A stretch of 49,321 nt of DNA, taken from contig SLAA01000024.1 in NCBI GenBank assembly GCA_007127105.1, positions 1 to 49,321 on the forward strand, read 5' to 3'. How positions within the stretch are numbered: position 1 is the stretch's first letter; each line of letters begins with the position of its first letter. This document shows, piece after piece, positions 25,973 to 33,309 of the stretch. The notes below the pieces were generated by a model that was not told where the DNA came from, made no database searches, and worked only from the letters and a program-made list of their open reading frames with translations. Position numbers and translations under genes: made by a program. The stretch comes from Spirochaetales bacterium (GTDB taxonomy: Bacteria > Spirochaetota > Spirochaetia > DSM-27196 > SLAA01).

Positions 25973-28615
25973 ATGAGTGTGCCTAAGCCTGCAGAGCAAT
26001 CCATCAATCTTGTACTTGGTTCTATCGTTCTTTCGGTAGGAGCCGTACTTCTATTCTCGCTTGTCCTTCATCTTGGAATGGGTTCCGATGTTGGGTTCCT
26101 TTTTTTCCTCATAACACTACCCGGGCAGTTCCTCTTTCTTAGTTTTCACTACGCTGGGATCTTTGTTCCGCTGTATCTCGCAGTTGCGGGTGGTCTGCTG
26201 CTACTCAATAGGGTGCGCATGAAGACCGTCCTTGCGTTGCATATGGCCTTGCTGCCTTTCTTTAGCTCGGCTCTTGGGCTACGGCTGCTCCTGGATCCGA
26301 ACGCGCTCGCATCTGCCGCTCCCCGCATGGTAGCCGAGGCGCTTAGCCCTCTTGGCGGGGCAATTACATCACTTCTTGCTACGGTCGTTCTCCTGGTCCT
26401 GATTGTGCGGTTTATGCGGACTCCGACTGTGGGCGTTGGAAGTCGTGATGCAGCGGCAACCCCTTCAAGGAACGAGTTGAGGGAAGAGGTGCGCGAAGAA
26501 GTCCTGGAGAGCGAAGGCGAAGAAGTCTCTGAGCTCGAAGCGGTAGACGACACAGGGGAAATGAACGACTTTGATGATCTTGTTCCCGAGGGCGTCTTGG
26601 ACGCCCAGCCTGAGGTTGACGACGGACATCAACCTTTTCAGGCGAGTGGAGCTCTTTTGGGGCCACGCATTGCGGAGTTGTTGCGCAATCAGGTCGCTCC
26701 CTTGAAGTCAACGGCGGGTGTCGGAGAGTCACTACACCTGGATATGGATGAGATTGAAGACGACATCGATCTTGAACTTGAGGACGAACTCGAGAACGAG
26801 CCTTACGACGATATCGAGGACGAACTCGAGGACGAGCCTTACGACGATATCGAGGTTGAACTCGAGGACGAGTTCGAAGACGACGTAGATGTTGAACTCG
26901 AGGACGAAGAAGTTGATGAAACAGAGGACGAGCTCTCTCCGGGCGACGAAGACTCCTCAGTATTTGTGTTCCGACGCCGTGAGTCTGAGATGGGGCGCAG
27001 TTTTTCTATAGCTCAAGATGGAAACGACACAGATTTTGTGCTTGGCCAGGCGTCGGAGTCGGGCCTTATGGCTGATCCCATAGCGGAGGCCGAGACGGCT
27101 GAGCCGGAGATAGCCGAGGCAGCTGTGGGTACGGCCCAGCTCAGGAAGGAGAAGAAGCCGGGCCCTCGGGGTGGCCGCGCTGCGGCCCGAACAAAGCGCC
27201 TTCCCTACAAAGTACCCGTGGATGGACTGTTAGATCACTACTCTGACGATGGATACTGGGTGATTGACGACGAGACTCGCAGGGCAGGTGAGTTGCTGCG
27301 CGTGACACTTGAAGAGTTTCAGATACAGGCAGAGGTTACGGGAATCAGGAAGGGGCCGGTCATAACCATGTTCGAGTTGCTGCCTGCCCCGGGTGTAAAG
27401 CTTGCCAAGATCACGAACCTTGCGGACAACATAGCCTTGCGTTTGGCGGCCTCGAGCGTCCGCATTGTTGCACCTATTCCGGGCAAACACGCGGTTGGTA
27501 TTGAGATACCCAATAAGCGGCGCAACATTGTCTCTTTTGGTGAGCTGCTGCGTGAAGAAAACTTCACAGAGTCCGACATGGCTATACCTCTTGCCATTGG
27601 CAAGGATATTCCCGGTGACGCGCAGATCATTGACCTTGCACGTACGCCGCATCTTCTTATTGCTGGGGCAACAGGAAGCGGTAAATCGGTCTGTGTTAAC
27701 TCAATCATCTGCTCGGTCTTGTACCGCCGCGCCCCGCATGAGGTCAAACTGATACTCATTGATCCCAAGATTGTGGAGCTCAAGTTCTACAACGATATCC
27801 CCCATCTGTTGACGCCGGTCATTACCGATCCAAAACGGGCCTTCCAGGCACTGCAGTGGTGTATCTACGAGATGGAGCGCCGCTACTCGCTGCTGGACTC
27901 TTTGGGGGTGCGCGACATTCGGAGCTTTAACGCAAAGGTCAAGAAGCGCGAAATTGCGACCGAGAAGCTGCCCTACATAGTGGTGGTGGTAGATGAGTTT
28001 GCCGATCTCATGGCGACCTCCGGTAAGGAACTCGAGTCGACATTGGCACGACTGGCAGCTATGTCGCGAGCAGTCGGAATACACCTCGTCCTGGCCACAC
28101 AGCGTCCATCTACCGACGTCATCACCGGCCTCATTAAGGCCAATATTCCATCTCGCATTGCCTTCATGGTGGCAAGTAAGGTCGACTCCCGCATCATTAT
28201 AGACAGTGTGGGTGCCGAGAAGCTGCTTGGAAAGGGCGACATGCTGTTTACCTCGGCCTGGGATCCCTTTCCTTTCCGGATACAAGGAGCTTTTCTTTCG
28301 GAGGACGAGGTTGAACGAGTGGTTGAACACGTGAAGACTCTGGGTGAGCCGGAGTACATAGACGACGAGATCTTCATTGAGGAAGATGAGGATGATGTCT
28401 ATCACGATGAGCTGGAGGACCCACTTCTCGAAAAGGCCATTAACATTGTTGTGGGGGCCAACAAGGCCTCCGCATCGTACCTTCAGCGCAGGTTGAAGAT
28501 TGGGTACAACCGGGCGGCTCGATTGGTTGAGGAGATGGAGCGCCTGGGAATTGTTGGGCCACAGAACGGAAGCAAAGCGCGTGACATTCTGCATGTACCG
28601 GAACACGTAGGGTAG
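25973..28615 (+). CDS. ftsK: DNA translocase FtsK/SpoIIIE
   Basis: Pumps chromosomal DNA across the closing septum and aligns termini for recombination. The 880 residues comprise four N-terminal hydrophobic helices (about 10-145), a highly acidic linker (about 160-400) that includes near-identical 12-residue repeats encoded at 26783-26854, the alpha/beta motor domain with Walker A GATGSGKSVCVNS (near 564) and Walker B VVVVDEFADLM, and the C-terminal gamma winged helix (ASASYLQRRLKIGYNRAARLVEEMERLGIVGP) that reads KOPS/SRS-type polar sequences. Length is normal for FtsK. The acidic rather than Pro/Gln-rich linker is unusual. No Shine-Dalgarno is visible before ATG 25973. It lies 32 nt after the lytic transglycosylase and is convergent with rex. 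Confidence 0.96.
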   Translation: MSVPKPAEQSINLVLGSIVLSVGAVLLFSLVLHLGMGSDVGFLFFLITLPGQFLFLSFHYAGIFVPLYLAVAGGLLLLNRVRMKTVLALHMALLPFFSSALGLRLLLDPNALASAAPRMVAEALSPLGGAITSLLATVVLLVLIVRFMRTPTVGVGSRDAAATPSRNELREEVREEVLESEGEEVSELEAVDDTGEMNDFDDLVPEGVLDAQPEVDDGHQPFQASGALLGPRIAELLRNQVAPLKSTAGVGESLHLDMDEIEDDIDLELEDELENEPYDDIEDELEDEPYDDIEVELEDEFEDDVDVELEDEEVDETEDELSPGDEDSSVFVFRRRESEMGRSFSIAQDGNDTDFVLGQASESGLMADPIAEAETAEPEIAEAAVGTAQLRKEKKPGPRGGRAAARTKRLPYKVPVDGLLDHYSDDGYWVIDDETRRAGELLRVTLEEFQIQAEVTGIRKGPVITMFELLPAPGVKLAKITNLADNIALRLAASSVRIVAPIPGKHAVGIEIPNKRRNIVSFGELLREENFTESDMAIPLAIGKDIPGDAQIIDLARTPHLLIAGATGSGKSVCVNSIICSVLYRRAPHEVKLILIDPKIVELKFYNDIPHLLTPVITDPKRAFQALQWCIYEMERRYSLLDSLGVRDIRSFNAKVKKREIATEKLPYIVVVVDEFADLMATSGKELESTLARLAAMSRAVGIHLVLATQRPSTDVITGLIKANIPSRIAFMVASKVDSRIIIDSVGAEKLLGKGDMLFTSAWDPFPFRIQGAFLSEDEVERVVEHVKTLGEPEYIDDEIFIEEDEDDVYHDELEDPLLEKAINIVVGANKASASYLQRRLKIGYNRAARLVEEMERLGIVGPQNGSKARDILHVPEHVG
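26783..26854 (+). repeat. Two 36-bp tandem repeats inside ftsK
   Basis: Units 26783-26818 and 26819-26854 differ at a single base and encode DELE[N/D]EPYDDIE; a partial third unit follows from 26855. They keep the frame and lie in the acidic linker, so copy number could vary without disrupting the protein. Confidence 0.9.
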
Positions 28616-28630
28616 TGTGCCCGGTGCTTT

Positions 28631-28665
28631 GCTCGTACGTGGTGGCAATCACCACATAGGCGAGC
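28631..28665. terminator. Hairpin between ftsK and rex
   Basis: GTGGTG and CACCAC pair around GCAAT, and outside them GCTCG pairs with CGAGC. The genes converge here, so it may act as a bidirectional terminator, but there is no T run on either strand; the role is uncertain. Confidence 0.35.
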
Positions 28666-28671
28666 TGCTTG

Positions 28672-29388
28672 CTATGTACCGTACCGCGAGTCGGATATCG
28701 GCACAATTCTATTTTTTGGTTCGGGGTATCTGGACTCAGCCGTGTTCATATTGACCATGTAGAAGAGGTTCTCAAGCTCGACACTGATGTTAATGTTATG
28801 CACGGTGCAGCGAATGGCACAGTCATTAATGTCACACTTGTCCACGCATTTGAGTTCTACCGACGTAAAGTTAAGAAACCCCCGAATTCCGGCCGCCATA
28901 AGGCGGTCAAACACCTCGGCCGCTGCTGACTCCGTCACCGCGATGACAGCCACCTGAATTTTTTGCTCCTGAATGAAATCTTCCAGGCGGTCCATGGGCA
29001 GGACTGGGATCTTTCCGGAGTAGTGTATGCTTGAGGGGTCAATATCAAAGCCTGCGACAATCTCTATGCCGTCACGCGCAAAGCCACGGTACTCCATGAG
29101 GGCGCTACCGATGTTCCCGCAACCAACAACGACAACTCGCTCAATCTCATTCTTTCCCAGAACCTTGGTCATCTCCGAGAGCAACACGTCTATATTGTAG
29201 CCGCCCCGCTTGTTCCCAGGTATGTTGATGAGGGAGAAGTCTTTTCGCACAACTGCCGGGGTAACGCCGATAGCGTCACCCAAATTGTTGGAAAAAACCT
29301 TAATAAAACCAAGTGATTTCAGTTTTTGAAGCACCCTCAGATAGCGCGAAAGGCGCAATATGGTGCTGCGATTTATGCTACCGTTCAT
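28672..29388 (-). CDS. rex: Redox-sensing transcriptional repressor Rex, with cysteine cluster
   Basis: Rex binds DNA when NAD+ dominates and releases it when NADH rises, controlling fermentation and electron-transfer genes. The 238 residues show the N-terminal winged helix with TPAVVRKDFSLI (43-54), the Rossmann NAD(H) loop VGCGNIGSAL (88-97), GFDIDPS, PVLPMDRL and the SAAAEVFDRLMAAGIRGFLNFT segment. Length is slightly above the usual 205-220. Odd feature: residues 181-194 contain four cysteines spaced C-x3-C-x4-C-x3-C, where common Rex proteins have none. The ribosome-binding site is AGGA. A promoter at 29420-29448 and a palindrome at 29400-29410 precede it. The perfect Rex operator in front of por is a likely target. 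Confidence 0.93.
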   Translation of the reverse strand: MNGSINRSTILRLSRYLRVLQKLKSLGFIKVFSNNLGDAIGVTPAVVRKDFSLINIPGNKRGGYNIDVLLSEMTKVLGKNEIERVVVVGCGNIGSALMEYRGFARDGIEIVAGFDIDPSSIHYSGKIPVLPMDRLEDFIQEQKIQVAVIAVTESAAAEVFDRLMAAGIRGFLNFTSVELKCVDKCDINDCAIRCTVHNINISVELENLFYMVNMNTAESRYPEPKNRIVPISDSRYGT

Positions 29389-29399
29389 TTAATGTTCCT

Positions 29400-29410
29400 A
29401 TTGTCACAAT
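29400..29410. promoter_or_regulatory. Possible autoregulatory palindrome before rex
   Basis: ATTGTCACAAT is an 11-bp palindrome with a TTGT/ACAA core like Rex half-sites, but shorter than the 18-bp consensus. It lies between the rex promoter and the rex start codon, where binding would block transcription. Confidence 0.35.
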
Positions 29411-29419
29411 ATCCTTGGT

Positions 29420-29448
29420 ATTTTAGCCTATAATGTATCGTCATGCAA
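29420..29448 (-). promoter_or_regulatory. Candidate rex promoter
   Basis: On the minus strand TTGCAT (29443-29448), 17 nt, TAAAAT (29420-29425). Transcription would begin about 25 nt before the rex ATG. Confidence 0.55.
29429..29434 (+). promoter_or_regulatory. Consensus -10 upstream of the small membrane-protein gene
   Basis: A perfect TATAAT lies 8 nt before the ATG of a 46-codon frame at 29443 and about 170 nt before the gene at 29607. No good -35 with normal spacing is visible (TTGTCA at 29401 is 22 nt away). It overlaps the divergent rex promoter. Confidence 0.4.
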
Positions 29449-29583
29449 CAAAAACCGGAGAAGTATGAGTTTGTCGCTCATTTCTTGCTAGTTTGCGTCT
29501 TTTTCCAAAAGACGGGAGTAAGGTGTCGATTTTTGCTGTTCTTTTTTTCTATACTTCTCATAGGTAAGTTCTGCAGGTTATGA
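29443..29583 (+). CDS. Possible small hydrophobic protein, 46 residues
   Basis: An open frame starts with ATG 8 nt after a consensus TATAAT. The product would have a polar start (QQKPEKYEF), then two short hydrophobic stretches (VAHFLLVCVFF and FLLFFFSILLIG) separated by a basic turn. There is no Shine-Dalgarno, so it would have to be translated from a leaderless mRNA. Nothing like it is recognised, and the stretch could equally be an untranslated leader of the gene at 29607. Confidence 0.25.
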   Translation: MQQKPEKYEFVAHFLLVCVFFQKTGVRCRFLLFFFSILLIGKFCRL

Positions 29584-29606
29584 TTGCACTGAGTTGGAGG
29601 AGGCGT

Positions 29607-30185
29607 ATGCAATCGCTGAATACCCGTCTTGTATTGCGGCACCGCGAAGACAACTCACTGGTGTTGTCCCTCAATCCTACTCGTCGGCTCGTCTTTGGCG
29701 TCGTTGCGGTGGTGCTGCTCATTGCGTTCTTTGCCGCTGTGGACTACGAACGCGATTTCTCTGCGGAGCATTTCTTCAGCACCTTAGTGTATTTCGCCTT
29801 GGTCAGTGTCTGCATTATTCTGTCCGGATGGGAGAACCGCAAGGTATTTGAGCAGAACGATGGTGGTTTGGCTTTTGAACGACGGGTCTTCTTTCTGATG
29901 ATCTCACGAGAGTTTGTTCCTTTTGACGAGATACAGGAGGTAGTGCTTTCACGCGTTGAAATCTCTAAGCTTGAAGGCGAGCCGACGCGATCCGAACGGC
30001 ATGGGGGAGCTGTTTCGGCGCAAATGCTCAAACGGGATATTGAGCTGTACCGCCTCACGGTCGGTACCGAACAGCGACGATATAGACTGGAAGAAAGCTC
30101 GGTGCGTGAGGAACTGGAAGAGGTCGGAAGGCTGGTCTCTCAGTACATGGAGGTTCCGTTTTTTGTGGAAGGACGCAGTTTTTAG
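29607..30185 (+). CDS. Small two-helix membrane protein of unknown function
   Basis: About 192 residues from ATG 29607, chosen because GGAGGAGG lies directly upstream at 29596-29603; the frame is open a further 9 codons. Two hydrophobic helices (about 26-45 RLVFGVVAVVLLIAFFAAV and about 54-72 STLVYFALVSVCIILSG) are followed by a soluble part of about 115 residues with beta-rich character (KVFEQNDGGLAFERRVFFLMISREFVPF, ELYRLTVGTEQRRYRLEES), which recalls the PH-like domains of small bacterial membrane proteins, but I cannot assign a family. It precedes an EAL-domain gene by 83 nt on the same strand. Confidence 0.8.
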   Translation: MQSLNTRLVLRHREDNSLVLSLNPTRRLVFGVVAVVLLIAFFAAVDYERDFSAEHFFSTLVYFALVSVCIILSGWENRKVFEQNDGGLAFERRVFFLMISREFVPFDEIQEVVLSRVEISKLEGEPTRSERHGGAVSAQMLKRDIELYRLTVGTEQRRYRLEESSVREELEEVGRLVSQYMEVPFFVEGRSF

Positions 30186-30268
30186 AACGAGAATTCGCTA
30201 CCTTATGGGTGAGCCGGGTTAATTGCTGTGTGTTTTAGTTGGAAATAACGTTGGTTCGTGGAGTTGCG

Positions 30269-31747
30269 GTGAGCTACAACGAAGTTACACACCAGACGCA
30301 AGATTCATCTGTTCTGCCGGATTCGTCTGTTCTGCCGGATTCAGCGACAGGAGCTGAAGTAGACGCCCTGCGTAAGCAACTACAGGCACTTGAAGAGAAG
30401 AACAGAGAACTTGAGAATCTCCTTAATCAAAACCCCTATACCGGCCTCCCCATACGACGGGTTTTTGACCGCGAATTTGAGCGACTGATACAGCGCAGCG
30501 ACACTCCGTTTGGAGTTGCAATTCTGCGGCTCGACTCAGCCTACGAACGTGTCAAGAATACGCGTGACCGCAACAAGATCCTCCTTTTCCAAACTACCAG
30601 GAGATTACTGAGTGTTATCGGACAAAACGTGTATCAGTCCGACCGTGTCGATGAGTTCATTCTGTTGCTTCACTCAAGCTCGAATGCCGATACTGCACAC
30701 CGGATAGCGGCCGAAATATCCGAGGTAGTGTCCGAGCGACACGAGGGTCCGGCCAACGATATTTCTTTTGGCTGTCACATAGGAATTGCCTTGTACGAGA
30801 CCGGAACGACCGACCGTGCCGAGGTCATTGGAAATGCCGATATCGCACTTGAAGAGGCGGTGCGCACCCGTTCTTCCTGGCACATCTACACCCCGGAGTT
30901 AGGAGCTGGTTACCGGCGCAAGATGCTGGTGGAGAAGATGCTCACTGGGGCTGTTCGCTCCGGGTTTGAGCAGTTCCGCATCCTGTACCAGCCCTTTGTT
31001 GATCGTGACGGGCGTATCTGTGGCTCCGAAGCTCTTATCCGCTGGAATCCACCGGACCTTGGCTCAATTGGGCCAGCCGCCTTCATTCCTATTGCCGAGG
31101 AAACTGGCGACATTCGCTTCATTGGACAATGGATTCTGTATAACAGCTGCCGTCGTCTGGCTCAGTGGCACGCTCAGGGATATACGAATCTTTACATTTC
31201 CGTGAACGTTGCGCCCACCCAGTTCGCACAGGACGACATGGTTGAGCGAGTCGTCGGAATATTAGACTCGCTGAAGCTCCCGGGTTCATGCCTTAAGTTG
31301 GAGCTCACCGAGGGTGCGATTATGGCCAAACCTGAGGAGGCGGTTACCAAGATGCATGCTCTACGAGAACGGGGCATACGGATTTCGGTAGACGACTTCG
31401 GCACCGGTTACTCCTCACTCAGCTACCTGCAACGTCTGCCCATAGATACTCTCAAGATTGATCGTTCGTTCATTGAAGATGTAGACATGAACCCGGAGAA
31501 TCAGGAGATAGTTCGGGCGATCATTTCCATGGCGCGCAACCTGCATCTGGAGACTCTGGCCGAGGGAGTTGAACGCGAAGGGCAGCTTCGTTTTCTTCGG
31601 GACGAGGGGTGTGAGTTCATTCAAGGATTCTATTTTTCCAAGCCGGTAAGTGAACACATCTTTACCAACTACCTTCAATCCGGGGCCGTGCTTCCGCAGG
31701 CCCATGCACCTGGCGACTCGCCGTTGCTGGCGGGTTCCGTTTCGTGA
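30269..31747 (+). CDS. Cyclic-di-GMP phosphodiesterase: degenerate GGDEF plus EAL domain
   Basis: About 492 residues, cytoplasmic. A short polar start with a duplicated SSVLPD and a coiled coil (about 28-55) precede a GGDEF-like domain (about 60-215) whose active-site loop reads RVDEF instead of GGDEF (near 126), so it should not synthesise c-di-GMP. The EAL domain (about 225-475) retains the catalytic set: SEALIRW, ELTEGAIM, DDFGTGYSSLSYL, DTLKIDRSFI, TLAEGVE and the QGFYFSKP end, so it should hydrolyse c-di-GMP to pGpG. In composite proteins the dead GGDEF often serves as a GTP sensor; whether it does here is unknown. GTG 30269 is chosen for its GGAG at 5 nt spacing. The stop overlaps the next gene by 4 nt. 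Confidence 0.92.
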   Translation: MSYNEVTHQTQDSSVLPDSSVLPDSATGAEVDALRKQLQALEEKNRELENLLNQNPYTGLPIRRVFDREFERLIQRSDTPFGVAILRLDSAYERVKNTRDRNKILLFQTTRRLLSVIGQNVYQSDRVDEFILLLHSSSNADTAHRIAAEISEVVSERHEGPANDISFGCHIGIALYETGTTDRAEVIGNADIALEEAVRTRSSWHIYTPELGAGYRRKMLVEKMLTGAVRSGFEQFRILYQPFVDRDGRICGSEALIRWNPPDLGSIGPAAFIPIAEETGDIRFIGQWILYNSCRRLAQWHAQGYTNLYISVNVAPTQFAQDDMVERVVGILDSLKLPGSCLKLELTEGAIMAKPEEAVTKMHALRERGIRISVDDFGTGYSSLSYLQRLPIDTLKIDRSFIEDVDMNPENQEIVRAIISMARNLHLETLAEGVEREGQLRFLRDEGCEFIQGFYFSKPVSEHIFTNYLQSGAVLPQAHAPGDSPLLAGSVS

Positions 31748-33285
31748 TCTGCTTTACACTCAGTGCCGATACGCTTGATGGAATGTCCGCTCAGATCGAC
31801 CGGTATCGCGGGTGCTTTGACATGGTCGAGCTGCGGCTTGATCTGCTTAAACAGGAGGAGCGTGATAAGCTCGTCCGGGCCGCGAGCCTTCCTGTGTGGT
31901 CCGACGGCGTCGCCCTCATCTTGACCTTCCGCAGACAGACCGACGGCGGCGCGTGGAGCGGCGAAGATACCCCACGGCTAAACTATGTGCTGTCCCTCGT
32001 GGAGAATCACGCTGCCAGCTTGGTTCGTGAGGGAAGAAGAGTTTTCATTGATCTTGAGGACGATGTTGGAGCAGTTGCTGCTGGACGCGAGGTTGCCGAT
32101 GCTGCCGCTCGACACGGGGTGCGGATTATTCGCTCACGACATGACTTCCAGGGCACGCCGGATGATCCGGCCGCGGTGCTGGGAGAACTGGCCGCCTGTG
32201 GGGGGCCGGGGGAGATACCAAAGCTGGCGGTGCAGGTGCGGGGAAGCCGCGATCTGGTGCGGCTGGTGCGGGCGGCGGACTCCGTGCGCGGTAACGCTGG
32301 GAGCGTCATTATTGTGGGTATGGGGCCCTACGGCTTTCCCTCGCGTGTGCTGGCACCGCGGATTGGTTCCTTCTTGAGTTACGGTTCGGACCCGGGAGCT
32401 GGGCGTGGCCATGCCGCGCCGGGGCAAATTGACCCGCGAACGATGGCTGAGCTGTATCGCTACCGATCACAAGGACCGAACACCGAGGTTTTCGGTATTA
32501 TTGGAAACCCGGTGCTTCACTCCCGGTCGCCTGCCTTTCACAACGCCGAGTTTGAGCGCCAGGGGCGAGATGCGGTGTACGTGCCTTTTCCCACCGACGA
32601 TATAGAGGCCTTTCGCGAACTCATGACGTTGCTTGATATCCGGGGCTTGTCGGTGACCATTCCGCACAAGGAGGTAGTCGCTGGCTGGTTCAATGGCGCC
32701 GGGGCTCAGGGAGTTACCTGTTCACCGGAGCTAACAGCTGTAGGTGCGTGCAACACCGTGGTCCGTGACGCAGGCGGAAACCTTGTCGGGGCAAACACGG
32801 ATGTAGAGGGCTTCCTGGAACCGCTGCTGCGCCGTGTACCTGATCTGCGTAACCGTGGCGTCACGGTGCTTGGGGCCGGCGGTGCTGCGCGGGCGGTAGT
32901 GTACGCCCTGCTTAGTTCAGGCGCCCGCGTCCTGGTACTGAACCGCAACCAGGATCGAGCCGAGTCGCTTGCGCATGAGTACGCGCACCTTGGCCAGATA
33001 AGCGCGGGAGCTCTGAGCCCCGAGGCGCTGCCTCTTTTGGCAACTCACAACGACATAGTTGTGCAAACTACAAGTGTTGGCATGGCTCCGGAGCTCGGCG
33101 CCGATCCATTGCCCTTTTACCGTTTCTCCGGCACTGAGGTACTGTACGAGATCATTTACTCACCGCCACAAACCAGGCTCGTATCGCGGGCTCAAGCAGC
33201 AGGATGCAGTGTTGTTGGAGGTGAAGAAATGTTCAATGCTCAGGCCGAGCGCCAAGCCCAGTTGTTTGCACAGACCGTGAAGTGA
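31744..33285 (+). CDS. aroDE: Fused 3-dehydroquinate dehydratase (type I) and shikimate dehydrogenase
   Basis: Catalyses steps three and four of the shikimate pathway: dehydroquinate to dehydroshikimate, then NADPH-dependent reduction to shikimate. Of the 513 residues, about 1-230 are type I AroD with the active-site His in SRHDF (near 132) and the Schiff-base Lys in EIPKLAV (near 159), ending with APGQIDPRTM. About 240-513 are AroE: NPVLHSRSPAFHN, the catalytic Lys in VTIPHK (near 308), ANTDVEGF (near 350), the NADP loop GAGGAARAVVYAL and TTSVGM. Such AroDE fusions are the plant arrangement and are known in Chlamydia and some bacteria. GTG 31744 overlaps the TGA of the upstream EAL gene, so the two are coupled although functionally unrelated. 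Confidence 0.94.
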   Translation: MICFTLSADTLDGMSAQIDRYRGCFDMVELRLDLLKQEERDKLVRAASLPVWSDGVALILTFRRQTDGGAWSGEDTPRLNYVLSLVENHAASLVREGRRVFIDLEDDVGAVAAGREVADAAARHGVRIIRSRHDFQGTPDDPAAVLGELAACGGPGEIPKLAVQVRGSRDLVRLVRAADSVRGNAGSVIIVGMGPYGFPSRVLAPRIGSFLSYGSDPGAGRGHAAPGQIDPRTMAELYRYRSQGPNTEVFGIIGNPVLHSRSPAFHNAEFERQGRDAVYVPFPTDDIEAFRELMTLLDIRGLSVTIPHKEVVAGWFNGAGAQGVTCSPELTAVGACNTVVRDAGGNLVGANTDVEGFLEPLLRRVPDLRNRGVTVLGAGGAARAVVYALLSSGARVLVLNRNQDRAESLAHEYAHLGQISAGALSPEALPLLATHNDIVVQTTSVGMAPELGADPLPFYRFSGTEVLYEIIYSPPQTRLVSRAQAAGCSVVGGEEMFNAQAERQAQLFAQTVK

Positions 33286-33309
33286 TACGCCTGCCATACC
33301 GGGCTGGTG

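Noticed and set aside
26783-26870. CRISPR-like short repeats
   Set aside because: The units are contiguous, without spacers, and keep the ftsK reading frame; they are a coding repeat.
27701-28648. 315-codon open frame on the minus strand
   Set aside because: Antisense to the ftsK motor domain; arises from high GC at third positions.
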